64,000 nucleotides of DNA, taken from NCBI GenBank assembly GCA_947095585.1, contig OX352764.1, positions 73,799,536 to 73,863,535 of the forward strand, given 5' to 3'. The notes below the pieces were generated by a model that worked only from the letters and a program-made list of their open reading frames with translations, was not told the origin of the DNA and did no database searches. This stretch comes from Nephrocerus scutellatus (Eukaryota > Arthropoda > Insecta > Diptera > Pipunculidae). Made by a program: the position numbers and the translations under genes. Below are positions 11,330-23,418 of this stretch, in pieces (position 1 is the first letter of the stretch; every line of letters begins with the position of its first letter).

Positions 11330-12230
11330 CCAACGTTCCACTTATCTGACTTATCTGCTGTTCACCGAATCTGTTCAAAGGAACTAAGTTTGGAGCAAAT
11401 CAATACACCGAATATTACACAGCTTGTCGTAATAACCTCTCTGCTAACTCTCATTGGGAAGATTGTCTGGATTCGTACAGTACACAACACGATGTTAAGA
11501 TACAGTTTAGCCTGCATTGTGTCACGGGCCGTGGTGGGCACCGCAACATAATCTGCATACCCAATTAGGCGTGACTCACTAGCTATTTCAGCTCGCAGTA
11601 CGTTATCATACAGGGCGTTGCAGAGATCAAGTATGATCGATCACTAATCCTCTTAGCAGCTTGTGAATCTTCAGGTAGTCGTTTGTAATCTAAAAGAGAT
11701 ATGATATGACGAAGCAATGCGATCAGCTTAAATACCAAGCTGCGACTGTTCCGTTCAAAACACTCCAACTTATAGCTGAGGTGATTTTTTTTTGTTGTTG
11801 TTGTTGATGAAATCGTGTAACAACATTACATATCAGTTTCCAAAATTGGTTATTCAAGGCATCAAGTATGTCACACTAGACCGAACTCGGATCTGACTCG
11901 CTCCGGAGGGCTAGAAAACAGATTTTTGACGATTTTTTCGATTTAATCTGGATTCAGCAATCATGTTTTCTTTAGGGTCCCAAATTTTCTGATAACCAAT
12001 TTCTAAATCTCCAACGGGTGTCCGTCAACGTATACCACTTGATTTTTCCAGTAACGAGCTTTTCTTAAAGGTCATATTAGCCTCGTAGCCTATTTTGTAT
12101 TCTGCAGTCCTAATCCTAATAGAAGCCACAATAGCATCAGTCGCAGATCTTCCGTGTAGGTCTGTACTCTCCCGAGCTTGCAGATCCCTCGATAGTCGGT
12201 TTTACCATGAAAATTTTACGAAATACAATA
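11330..12230 (-). pseudogene. degenerate LINE reverse transcriptase fragment
   Basis: On the minus strand the pieces GRSATDAIVASIRI (the GRSTTDA region of RT) and, downstream, LIGYADYVAVPTTA (the YADD motif with its second Asp replaced by Tyr) appear in the right order. Stops and frameshifts separate them. The pattern resembles R1/Jockey-superfamily LINEs. The lost catalytic Asp alone would inactivate it. Confidence 0.6.
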
Positions 12231-13469
12231 AAATAAAATAAAATAATATGCTGGGCCGTCTTTTCAATACAAAATGTGCAAACACTCAAAAAATGTGTAC
12301 CATTTTAAGCACAGCCATAGAGCAATAAGTATGAGTCTTTTACTTTAACAAGAAGTTGGCAAATTCAAAATTGAATTTTTCGGCCAATTTTAGGCCAATC
12401 TATCACATATCAATTAAATTATCAGCAATTACTTTTCCAACTATGGCTATAAGCAGACCTTAATTTCCGAAATTGCGAAAAGTATTGAAAATGTTCTTAA
12501 ATTTTGATATTAATGATGACTGTTACATCCATAAATTACAAATTTTAGACTTTTTAGTTCTTGTATTAATTGTACAAAAATTTTAGATGTGAAAATGAGA
12601 AAATTTTATTTAATCAACGGGCACAAAAAATCGATAAAAAATAAGTAGAACAGAAATATCAAAATACCAATGTTCTTGAAAACGTAAAGAAGACTTACTT
12701 AAAGCAGCAATTTAACAATTTTAAATAAACGACTGATGCGATAGTCACCCAACTCAAATCCTTCTCTATAAAAAGCCCAGCTGTTTTCCTGTTTAGCAGA
12801 TTCATCTTTAAAAATTTGCGTAAATTAGATGTATTGGCTATTATCAAAAGAGCAAAAACCACGCAAAATTTTTCTGTGTATCACTACTACCTCTTACGTT
12901 TTTCAATCTTTCACTACCACCACTTAGCGCTTTTCATTATATGCGTTTGTTCATTCTTTTTACTCTTCTCTCACAAATACGGCCGACTTTAAGCAATTTT
13001 AAAAAACTTCTATTTAACTTTTTGACTACTTTGTGGACCTTTTTAACCACCTACCACACGACCTAGAGAGCTGAAAGTCTACGTCCAAAAAAGCATTTTT
13101 TCCGCGTATACCACGTTTCGTGGAACGTAGGTTTAAATCGCGCCATTATCTCGTTTTTTATGTCTTTTTTAACCACCTTTCGAACGACCTAGAGGGCTGA
13201 AATTTTGTGAAATTTTTGTCAGAGGCCAATTTTGATATTCCGCATTTGACGCGTGTCGCAAGTCGCGTGTGGAGCGTGGAAATAGAGTATACTTTGACAT
13301 AGCCCAGCCCTCAAAACAGATATCTTGGCGATTATTATCAAATAATAAAGGACTGTGTGGCTTGTTTCGATGTATACATAAAAGTTTGTACCCGAAAAAC
13401 AAAGTATTTTTACATTTACTTGTTACAGCATTAGTTGAGATTTCTATAGAGATGGTTTTGACCCAAACT
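12231..13469. other. AT-rich stretch with a small dispersed repeat
   Basis: No gene is recognised. TTTTTAACCACCT, a 5-6 bp spacer and CGACCTAGA occurs at 13046 and 13168 and again at 8381, so it belongs to a dispersed repeat. An (AAAAT)n run lies at about 12226-12246. Confidence 0.5.
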
Positions 13470-13818
13470 ACAAGTCGAAGGGTACAAAATTTGAAGAAAA
13501 TCGGGTACATTTTTAAAAAAAAAATTATGGGCGCCACTCGATCTTAGGGCCCGATAATTTCCAAATTTGTATTAAAAGTGTTGTTAACGGAAATGCACAG
13601 GTGTACAAAATTTGAAGAAAATTGGGATAGTTTTTTAAAAAATTATATGGGTACCCTTCGGGCCTGAGGCTCCAAATTTTAATAGAAAGTGTTCTCACCG
13701 GAAATACATATGTGTGCAAAGTTTCAATAAAATCGGGGTTTGGGAAATTGATCGCAAGATTCCACGACAGACAGACAAACAAACAGATTAACGGCCACGA
13801 AGAATTTAAAAAATAAGT
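13470..13818 (-). repeat. HINE-like element, two-unit fragment
   Basis: There are about two ~120-bp units, then GATCGCAAGATTCCACGACAG, a short CAGA/CAAA microsatellite and AGAATTTAAAAAA. This is the terminal module seen in reverse orientation elsewhere. The other end is missing. Confidence 0.75.
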
Positions 13819-15390
13819 CTATACGGCTCAGATTAACATAAAATATACGACGTAATTTGTGAAACTGACTGATTCTCAAACTCAAACAGAAAACAAAAAC
13901 GTAATGAGCCCTGCTTCCATAACTTATACACACAAAACTAATATGTCGAGTTTTGGCTGCCCAAAAGAAAGAATTTGGTTAAAGAACAATTTTGTTAGAA
14001 AATTAAAGAAAGAAAAGAGAAAAAGAAGACTATTGACAGACTTCTTAGTAATATAATAATGCAAATGTTTATAACGAGCACTAAAATTCTAGTTTCTGAA
14101 ACGTATTTTTTCCGCGGTCTTTCACTAGCTAGTGATGTTTTATGTATTCTTTAAATATGTGCTATGGTTATGAATGTTAAACACCATTATGCCTTTCGAA
14201 AAGCTATAACAAATTACAAAACGTAACCAATCTTACTTTTCATTACTCGTTTACATGAAATGGCATCAAAGTATAATATAGTATTTGCGCTAAAAATATT
14301 CATTTACAATCGTAGTCGCGATAACGCAACAGTAAACACCAAGTTTAAGTACATTTTCAAGAGCTTTTTTCGAGTAGCAAAATAGTTTTGAAATTATTGA
14401 GTTTTCAAAACAAGTTGGCTGAATCGATTACAAAAAAAAACCCATACAACAATGTTCATCTCTGGCTATGTGTGCGTCGCGCGAATTTCGCTATTCTCAA
14501 AAGTTTTACCCTCGTATGTGTTATATACGTACTTAATGTACAACGTTCAATTAGTTTGTTTTAGACGAGGGCACTTCAAGTATTAAGTGAGCGTTATAAA
14601 AGAGTATTTTTAACTTCAATCCGGGCACAATACACGCGTATGCTTGAAAGTTGTTCGTTACGTGGAAGATACTTTAAAGTACATACTCATACTTTTTCTC
14701 TAAAAAAAAACTGTTGTCACTAAATTAATGGTTTATTTTAAGAAAGTTACACCTGATTGACTTTATGGTTATAGATACCTAAGCATATTATTTAAAAAAG
14801 TAGATTTAAAACGCAAGTTACGCGAGGCTTATAATCTCGACTCTAAAAGTTGGAATAAGCAGGCAAACTAAGCAAGTTACCATATTTTCACTACATTACC
14901 AATGAAATTAGTAAATTACTAATAATAATGTCTGACAAGACTTAACTAAGATGGCTGAAGTATGTGTCCAGTATGTTTTTTGTTGATCAGCTGAAGTTAA
15001 GTGCATTTATTAGCTCTAAAATATATTTTTTACTATGTCTAATATTCTGTCTCTTTAAAGGTCACGGAGAATTTGATCTCTTATTTTTAATTACGCACAC
15101 ATACAATAATAGATCAGCGACCAGAAATCACTTTTTTGAATAAATAACTTGAAAAGTTTTCAGTAAGAGCAAGAAGACAATAGAGTTATTGTGTTTATTG
15201 CTCTTCAAAATATTCAACTTGCTAATGCATGCACTACTTATTGAACGTTTGAGATTGCGAGGACCTATAGAGTGAATTGACATCAACACGGCTTGCAGAG
15301 TTTTAATTTATAGGCATTACCATTGCGTAAGCACCTATTCTTCTGGACTCTTCCCGAGAAGTTGGAAAACAGCCTTTGTCCAGCCCATAT
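13819..15390. other. AT-rich stretch, weak TATA motif only
   Basis: No coding region is recognised. A TATAAAAG (14595-14602) with TCAAT 23 bp downstream resembles a core promoter, but no supported frame follows it. I leave it as a chance match. Confidence 0.4.
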
Positions 15391-16035
15391 CCAAAAAAAA
15401 AAACAACGCATAAAAATTAAAATTTTTCATGTAAATTCTCTAATAGGGGTTACATATGTGTGTAAAGTTTGAACCGGGTTAATTTGGAAAAAATCTGTAT
15501 AAAAAATATTTGTATGGAAAAAAAATTCAAATCAAAAACTCAAAATTTTTACAAAAAGTTCGCTCTATCGGAGGTACACATATGTTTAAAATATAAAGTA
15601 AATCGGGCAAATTTAAAAAAAAATATGGTCCCGCCGCTGGGTCTCAGGGCCCATTCGCTCCAAAAATTTTACAAAAACTTTTGTCCATCGGGATAAACAT
15701 ATGTTTAAAATTTGAAGAAAATCGAAAAAAATTTTACAAAAAGAAAATCGGGTTAATTTTTTTAAAAAATTTGTTAGGGCCCATGACCCTGGGGACCAGG
15801 GTATCCAAAATTTTTACAAAAAGTGTTGTCCATCGGATATACATAAGTGTATAAATACACAGAAATACACATGTCTGCAAAATTTCAGTAAGATCGGACT
15901 TTGAAAAGTGGGTTAAAAAGTAATCGCAAGATTCCACGACAAACAGACCGACCGACAGACAGCCGTGCCACGGGCAAGCGAATATAAAAATTGAAATTTT
16001 ACCTGTAAATTCTCTGATCGGAGATTAAATTTTGT
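15391..16035 (-). repeat. HINE-like element with both ends
   Basis: It starts with CATAAAAATTAAAATTTTTC, carries about four ~115-bp units, and has the CGCAAGATTCCACGACAAAC module with GACCGACAGACAG. The last ~40 bp (AAATTGAAATTTTACCTGTAAATTCTCTG) repeats the opening terminus, which suggests a second, truncated element joined head to tail. Confidence 0.75.
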
Positions 16036-16361
16036 GGTGAATTCCCTTTTTGGTGTTGAAAACATAGCAACCACAGCGCACAGTTATACGACGTAAACAC
16101 AACGACGTACGAAGTACCACTAAAATTATTTCTTTTGAGTTAAGTTAAGCTGTAAAGCAGTTGAGTCCGTAACCAGTTCTTCATAATATGAGTATATTAT
16201 AATCGTAATATTGTACAAAACACAAATTTTCTATACTCTCTGCACACGGCTGAAACGCAACAACAAAACAACCCCAATCGTAACTTCGAGCAGCACTGCC
16301 TACACGCGTCACTCATCAGCGCACACAGAACACAGTCATTAAAGTATGATATGATCTGAAA

Positions 16362-16560
16362 AAAAAATGGAAAATTTGTATGGGAGCCCCCTGATCACGC
16401 AGCACGATCTTTCTGAAATAATAGAAAGTATTGTCACCGGAAATATACATGTGTGCAAAATTTCAATAAAGTCGGGCTTTGGGAAGTGGGTTAAAAATTT
16501 ATCAGAAAATCTGACCAGCCAGCCAGCCACGTGCACGCGAAGTCAATATAGAGAATTCAA
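16362..16560 (-). repeat. HINE-like element, terminal fragment
   Basis: One unit is followed by the terminal module, with (CCAG)n in place of GGTCGTC and an end at CAATATAGAGAATTCAAAAA. A Jockey-like LINE fragment begins immediately after. Confidence 0.75.
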
Positions 16561-17880
16561 AAAGGCGACCCCTCGTATCCTTCTTCGACCGACCCATAGC
16601 ACTTACATCCATTCCTTCCAAGGTCATGGAAACGATGATAAATTTTCAGCTCAAGAAATATCTTGAAACCAACGAAATCCTTAGAGACCGGCAGTATGGA
16701 TTTCGTGGGCTCTACTGGTTATTTGATGGTACATCTCACCGATCAGTGGAACCGGTCTGCATCAATTTGGAGAAAGCAAAGCTGTTGCACTCGATATTTC
16801 TAAGGCATTTGACAGAGTTTGGCATCAAGTTCTTTTGTCTAAAATGCGTGCTTATGAAATCGATGAAAAACTGCTTCATTGGATTAGAAGATATCTTTTG
16901 GACCGCTCAATTCAAGTTGTTTTGGACGGTTTCAAGTCATTACTTAAATGTTGGCGTTCCCCTGTTGTGTCCCCGACTCTCTTCCTCATTTTTACTTATG
17001 ATCTCTCATCTGTGACTTCTAATCTAATTCACTCTTTCGCTGACGACAGTACTCTCAGCTTCGCATATAAGTTTGAGGAACTACCCTCTCATACCTCTCG
17101 TATGTTAAGCACGTTAAATTCTGACCTAGACAGCATAATAAAATGGTGAGAAAACAATCGAGTAGAATTTAACGCTCCCAAAACCCAATGCTGTCTCCTG
17201 TCGTCTAAGCGAATACTATATCCCATGCCATTATCCATGAATGGCACTTGCATCGAGGAAACTGGAAATCTCGCAATTCTCGGTATATGCGTTAACGACC
17301 ACATGTTTACCGTCGCCAAAAATGCTGCGAAATGTTTAGGTTTTTTACCCCGGTGCAAGACATATTTCTCTCCCTCTAATGATGGCTTTTATTCGCCCTA
17401 AACTTGAGTACAATTGCCATATCTGGTCTGGTGCGCCTAAAACTACCTTGCATCAGCACCGCGCGATAATACTTATCAGTGGCGCAAATATTGCGAAATC
17501 AATAGATACGCTCGAACACCGCAGGAACGTTTCCCACTTGTCATTATATCATCGCTTCTTTTACCAGCGGTGCTCAATAGAAATAGCCAGCTGCATGCCA
17601 CATCTCCTTGAATTAAACCGCAATACTCGCGGCGCTCTAAATGCTCATCAGTTTACCCTCGAGAGGACGTATAGTTAAATTCAGGGATTTGTTCTTCAGC
17701 CGTACAACACGTATTTGGAATGCTCTGCGAAGCTCTGTCTTCCCACATCACTATGATCCTCAGGCATTCAAAAGACAAGCTCATACACATCTCATCCTTT
17801 TCCTTCACGCCCTCGCTGAGCCAAGCATATAGCCTAGCATTATAAGGGTGCGAATCCCTTTAAGCGTGCGCCAATTATAA
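16561..17880 (+). pseudogene. Jockey-like LINE, 3' half of RT with frameshifts
   Basis: Across three frames the order is: a fragment with RQYGFR; DISKAFDRVWHQVLLSKM; a VVLDG segment; SPTLFLIFTYDLSSVTSN; HSFADDSTLSF (FADD catalytic motif); and then IRPKLEYNCHIWSGAPKTTL and QFTLERTYS-type C-terminal sequence. These are the usual RT fingers, palm and thumb regions of Jockey-superfamily elements. The copy is 5'-truncated, has at least three frame breaks and ends in an A-rich run near 17880. It cannot function. Confidence 0.75.
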
Positions 17881-17991
17881 AAAAAAGTATATTATATTAC
17901 AGTGCTAATTTAGGACGAATAAGATATTAATTTACTTCTTAAGCGGCCAACGGCTTGACTGTTCCGGTAGTATAATGTCTAAATAACTTTA

Positions 17992-19412
17992 CTTTAAAAA
18001 AACCATAAAAATTATAATTTATCATGTAAGTTCTCTAATCGGAGATACATACATATGTATGTGCAAAGTTTTTATCGGTTTAATTTTGAAAAAAAAAAAA
18101 CCCATAAAAATTAAAATTTTTCATGTAAATTCTCTAATAGGAGATGGATATGTGTTAAAATTTGAAGAAAATCGGGCTAATTTTTAAAAAATTTACATGG
18201 ACACCACACGGGTCTCAAGGCCCTATCACTCCAACAAATTTACAAAAAGTTTTGTCCATCAGTGATATAATTACACACATATAGAAAATTTAAAAAAAAT
18301 CGGGCCAATTTTTTTTAAAAAAAAATTTGGGGCCCAATGACCCTGGGGCCCGGGGTCTTCAAAATTTAAAAAAAAGTGTTTTCCATCGGAGATACATACG
18401 TATATAAAATTTTAAGAAAATCGGGTTAATTTTTTTAAAAAATGTCTACAACATTTTTACAAAAAGTGTTGTCTGTCGAAGATACACGCGTTTATAAAAT
18501 TTTAAGAAAATCGGGTTAATTTTTTTAAAAAAATTAGATTGGGTCCCATAAACCCGGGGCCCGGGGTCTACAAAATTTTTCAAAAAGTGTTGTTTATCGG
18601 AGATACACGCGTTTATAAAACTTGAATAAAATCGGGTTAATTTTTTTTAAAAAAATTAGATTGGGTCCCATAAACCCGGGGCCCGGGGTCTCCAAAATTT
18701 TTACAAAAAGTGTTTTTCATCGGAGATACATATGTAAATAAAATTTTAAGAAAATCGGGTTAATTTTTTTAAAAAAAATTTATGGGGCCCCACCAACCCT
18801 GGGCCCGGGGTCTCCAAAATTTTTACAAAAAGTGTTTTTCATCGGAGATACATACGTAAATAAAATTTTAAGAAAATCGGGTTAATTTTTTTAAAAAAAT
18901 TTTATGGGCCCCCACGAACCCGGTGCGCGGGGTGTCCAACATTTTTACGAAAAGTGTTGCCCATCAGGCATACACATGTGTATAAAATTTGAAGAAAATC
19001 AAGTAAAATTTTGTAAAATATTTGTATGAGAACCCCCCGACCCCGTGGCCCGAGGGGCCTCAAATTTGAATAGAAAGTGTTGTCTCCGGAAATACACATG
19101 TGTACAAAATTTCAATAAATCGGGCTATGGGAAGTGGGTTAAAAATTGATCGCAAGATTCCACGACGACCGAAAGACGTCCGACATCCGTGCCACGGGCA
19201 AGTGAAGTTAATATAGAGAATTTAAAAATTATATTGGAGCCCCTTGGGCCTGCGGCCGGATCACTTTCAAATCTTAAAAGTGTTGTAATCGGTTTGTAAT
19301 CAGTTTGCATAAAATCGGTCTTTAGGAAGTGGATTTAAAATTGATCTCAAGATTCCACCAGACAGACACATGCCGATGCGAAGTTAAGGTAGAGAATTTA
19401 AAAACTAACGTT
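17992..19412 (-). repeat. HINE-like outer element split by a nested copy
   Basis: The left part (17992-18097) has the ACCATAAAAATTATAATTT terminus and about half a unit, ending in an A-run. The right part (19228-19412) resumes with AATTATATTGGAGCCCCTTGG and ends in the CAAGATTCCACCAGACAGAC module and TAGAGAATTTAAAAAC. The nested copy lies between. This mirrors the nest at 8.4-9.6 kb. Confidence 0.75.
18098..19227 (-). mobile_element. HINE-like element, complete tandem-unit-rich copy
   Basis: It begins CCCATAAAAATTAAAATTTT and ends GTTAATATAGAGAATTTAAA, with the 10-bp subterminal inverted repeat at both ends. About eight units of ~115-120 bp lie between, instead of the 480-bp unique part of the 880-bp form. 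Units differ mainly in the number of T/A residues and in the GGGCCC block. It has no coding capacity. Confidence 0.7.
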
Positions 19413-21395
19413 TCTGAGGCTTAGTGGTGGTTTAAATTGTTTTAAACTGGCAGACAAAATACAAAGCATCGCGACATAAATTAAAGTTATCTAAAACATT
19501 GCGAACGAAGAAAATTAATTTGCTTAAACATGACAGAAATGTTTCCTGTTTTTTAGGGTTTTTCGCTATCTTCATCAGAGGTGGTCAAGTGTCCCGTTGC
19601 ATTCCTCTTTCCCTCACAACCAACCAAAATTTTCAAGGTGCTTAAAATTCTCATTTCATTCCCAAAGCAAATTTTCTGATGAAATGTCAAGTCAAGCACA
19701 GCATGAATGTGTTTCATTACAGTCCACAGGCATTTAAGATGCATACACATAGAACACCTTCTCTTTTCATCTCCACAATAACTTGATGTGACCAGTGGGA
19801 AATTTTATAAAGTCAAATAATTACAATTTAATTACAGCATGCATTTTAACCCTGTTTTTACCCATAAAAGTATCATACCGAATAAAAACTAATGAAGCAA
19901 ATATATATTATTACCTAGCGCTTTTATTTTAAATACTAATGCTATTATTAAGGGTTACCACACGATTTCTTACAAGCACAATTAGTCTGCGGAGAAAAAT
20001 AATGCAAAGTGTTATTTGCAAACATTTTCAATAAGCCACACAATGCTTACTTAGGATTATTTTCTGACATATGTATATATACTTAATTTTATTTGTCAAC
20101 AAATGTACAGTGCATATTTCTATCATTTATATTCTCAATTTAAAAATCTTTTAAGCCCCATTGTATACGTGCCAATCCAAACTCAACAATACGATAAAGT
20201 TAAAGTTAAAGGAGTAATACACCATGATACCTTTAGAAGTCAAGAAATAAAGGTTAAATACAATTGAAATCGATAATTCCTAGCATTCACATCCGAACGA
20301 TCCGACTGAAGAAAAGCAATAACTGGATTCCCTGGTATGTGTAAATATGCTTGAATACAAACATACATATATATAAACACATGTCTAGAAGACTTTTACC
20401 GTCCATGCATCATGCATTATCCTTTTCATTCAGGAAGGAATATACCAGTCTAAATTGGAAATCGAAAAATATATAAAAAAAAATCCGAACAAAAGGAAAC
20501 CCACCAGGCGCACACCTGAATTGAAACCATGGTTGTTGCTTCGGATTTCTGAATCTAAATCGATTCAAGAATTTAACATGTCGACTCATTCTTCTCCTCA
20601 GCGTTGATCCTTTGGTATTGCTCATTCGGTTCAGATAAGAAAGAAGTTCGCATTGTCAAGAATATGTTATGCCTTCTGTTGGTGTCACGTTGCATACAAG
20701 AAGTTATTATAATATACGTCTGTACCAGGTTCCAATTTTTTTTTAAACTATAACTATGCTTATGTCTAACAAATATTGATAAATATAGTAAAATTGTGTG
20801 GTGTTATTATGTTGTTTTGATAGCGCTGTATTGAATTTATTTGCAGGTAAAAGGTAAAGATTTTACTGAATTTATTAAAATACATTTTTTATATCAATAC
20901 ATATGTTTTACTCGTAATACAATGCTTGTCCAGATCCCATCAGATATTTAAAGCAAATATGTAGATTTTCTATATTAGGAAAAGTCGATTCATTATACGC
21001 ATTTTTTAAAATGTGTAAAAACTCCACCCAACCGCTGAATTCTTCAAGTACTCGTAGAACATTTGAAAAGAGAGCACATCTTTTTGATACCATTTTTATG
21101 GCACAACAAGCAAAGCAAATTCTTTTGAAAATTAAATTACATCTATGAATGTACTTGAGCTTCAACTTTAGACTTAAGATTTAGCTTATCTTTTTCCATG
21201 CAAATCCTTGTGTAATTTTTTTACACAAAACAATAGGCACAAAACATGGAGAAGGACTAAATGTAGCAGCAAAAACCCAATAGCATAGTTACACTTGCTT
21301 GGAGTTTAACTGCTCCAAAAACTATCTGTAAAGGTACTTTATGTAGATGCCCTTGGTGATATATATACATACCAGCAAGAAAGAATGGAGATAAT
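19413..21395. other. AT-rich stretch, nothing recognised
   Basis: No protein family or RNA gene is recognisable. Small open frames on both strands (for example 20410-20625, 20908-21165) have no motifs. Confidence 0.5.
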
Positions 21396-21570
21396 TTATA
21401 ATAGGTGTTTAAGTCTCATTTTGAAATAGATATATTTTATTTTATTTCCAGCCTTCCACCAGTTTGGATTTCTAACCGTAACTTCCCCTAAGAACTGATC
21501 AACGCTGTACTTGGACATTCTAACAGGTTTTTCATATGAGCTCGGTATATTGTCCACTGAACCATATGGA
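21396..21570 (-). pseudogene. coding-like frame cut by the errantivirus
   Basis: A 57-codon minus-strand frame ends at TAA (21396-21398). Its first ~40 residues look like real protein (SSYEKPVRMSKYSVDQFLGE and a following NPNWWKAG); the rest is AT-driven. The errantivirus inserted at its upstream edge. Joining the flanks gives a stop two codons further upstream, so only a short exon or fragment could be involved. I do not recognise the family. Confidence 0.25.
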
Positions 21571-21952
21571 AGTTAAGGTATTTGAGTCGCGCAGCTCCAA
21601 AAAAAATACAACACGTGCAGTTAGAGGTCGAATCAGAACTACTGATAATTTATTTATTGCGTATATTTATAATTTAACAAATTTGCTTTCAATAATACTT
21701 ATTCTAGGAATTACAAATTATGCTTATGCTATTGTTTTAGTTTTAATAATTCTTATTCTAAGAATTATTAAAGCAAGAATATTACTTCTGCAAATTATGC
21801 TTACTCTACAGTCTACAGCAAAACAATATTGCAACACGGGAAATTGGGTGTCTGGGCAGGTGAAATATTGTGCAGTGTCATCGGTAAAAGGTATTGTGTG
21901 GAAACGCAGTGTGGGATTGTGTAAAGGGCAACGACCGATATTTGTGTTAACT
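21571..21952 (-). repeat. errantivirus 3' LTR
   Basis: By eye this 382-bp copy shows no difference from the 5' LTR at 27395-27776. In the element's own orientation it starts AGTTAACACAAATATCGG and ends ATACCTTAACT. The frames across both LTRs are not genes. Confidence 0.93.
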
Positions 21953-21963
21953 CCCCCCTTCTT
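21953..21963 (-). other. polypurine tract of errantivirus
   Basis: On the minus strand AAGAAGGGGGG lies directly before the 3' LTR. This is the expected position of the RNase-H-resistant primer for plus-strand DNA synthesis. Confidence 0.8.
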
Positions 21964-21983
21964 AAGTATCAGCGTCCCGCTGA

Positions 21984-23418
21984 TCAAAAGTTTATCTTAA
22001 TGGGTTCTAGATTTGAAATTTTAAAAGTGGCATCAAGGGGTTCATTTTGTTTTTTAAATTTCAAACAAAAGATTAGAATAAGATTTAGCAATATACTAAT
22101 TAATAGGATGGTTATATCTGAGCCTATTGAGAGAGCCGTATAAGATGAAAAATGGGATAATTTCTTAACGTTGTCCAAATGAAGTTTGTGAAGATACTGG
22201 AGATCTAATCTCATACCACTTTCCGTCAGGTTATTATATAGTAATGGAGGTAAAATATGGTATGATCGACTTTCCCAATTTGTGTATTTAATGTTATCTA
22301 ATTCAATTGATTCATTTTGAAAATTAATTAGGAAAGTGCCGTTAAGGATTCTATTGGTTCGACTGTATGAAAGATTGCCGTAGTAGTTAGTTAAGAATAA
22401 GGTACCCTCATTTATGAGTTCGGCAATTGGTTTATTTTGAAATTGGTAATTACATGTTGCATCTTCGCTATTTAAGAGCTTAATAATGCAATGGCTTGGA
22501 GCTAGTTTTTGAAGTTGATTTTTTCTACAGATAGTCGTATCTTGTATTACGGTACATTTTTCTCTGACACCAAACTTCGTTGTTTGGGATATAAACAAGT
22601 TAAAAAAGTCTAGATCTATCCTTTTGTTGTTTTTTACTGTTGATCGTATTATGATGTTGTTAAACACTACCTCTTCCGTTTGGGGCAAGCAAATAACGTA
22701 TAATAGGAGATTATCTTTTATTACCATGATGGGTTCAGAATATTCGATGGCCTGAAGTTCGTTCTTAAAAGGAAGTGTTCCTGTTTTGGAAAGTAAGTCA
22801 GCAATATCAGCCTTGTTTAGTAAATTTGAATTAACTATACTTTTTTTGGCAAGTTGTCCTGCTAAAACTATTTCTCCGATTTCGTCTTTAAGTAGACCAA
22901 GCTTGTTAAAAAGTATTTGTTCATATTTTCCTGTATTATTTGTGTCTAAAATTTCGGTTATTCTATTATATTTATCTATTAGGTTATTGCTTAATTTGCT
23001 GAAGCGCTGATTTACTTGATATTGCTTATTGTTATTACTAATAAGTTCATTGCTTTTTGCCAAAATGTTATCCCAGTCTGTCGCATCTGGATTACCAGCC
23101 AGCCATTTCCAGGCGGATCCTATCCAGTTTATTGATCTTTTAGTCTTCCTCAGATTTTTTCCTTGTAGTTGCTCCATCAGGTTGTCTATTTTAGAAAGTT
23201 GGTGACTTAATTGTTGTAAATAAGGATTTGTTTTAAGGATATTGTGGTGCACATCTGCTCTTAGGCCATCTATTATTTCTTCGTAATCGGTAAGGTTTAT
23301 GGTATGTATTATTTTATAGTTTCCGTTTATTATTCTTCCCGTTCCTTGTTTCACTGCAATGAGAGGGCTATTGTACTCGTAGACGTTCACAACGGCTTCT
23401 GCACATAAGGGGGTTAAT
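21984..23418 (-). CDS. env: errantivirus envelope glycoprotein (Env)
   Basis: This is an insect-retrovirus fusion protein related to baculovirus F proteins. It has a furin-type site RKTKR (residues 81-85 counted from 23390), then a fusion-peptide region (SINWIGSAWKWLAGNPDATD), a long helical ectodomain, a membrane segment near residues 420-445 and a short basic tail. Length (~470 aa) is normal for the family. There is no ATG at the start: the frame continues upstream into the end of pol, and a good splice acceptor (CCCATTTCAG, boundary 23419/23418) lies there. Env is therefore probably made from a spliced RNA, as in known errantiviruses, with the start codon and part of the signal peptide from an upstream exon. 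The frame is open throughout. Confidence 0.88.

Noticed and set aside
14595..14620. TATAAAAG promoter
   Set aside because: Spacing to the nearest initiator-like motif is short (23 bp) and no supported transcript or frame follows.
21536..22000. 154- and 145-codon plus-strand frames across the LTRs (also 27378-27815)
   Set aside because: They are antisense to the errantivirus LTRs; the shared part is the LTR itself and the ends differ only by flanking DNA.
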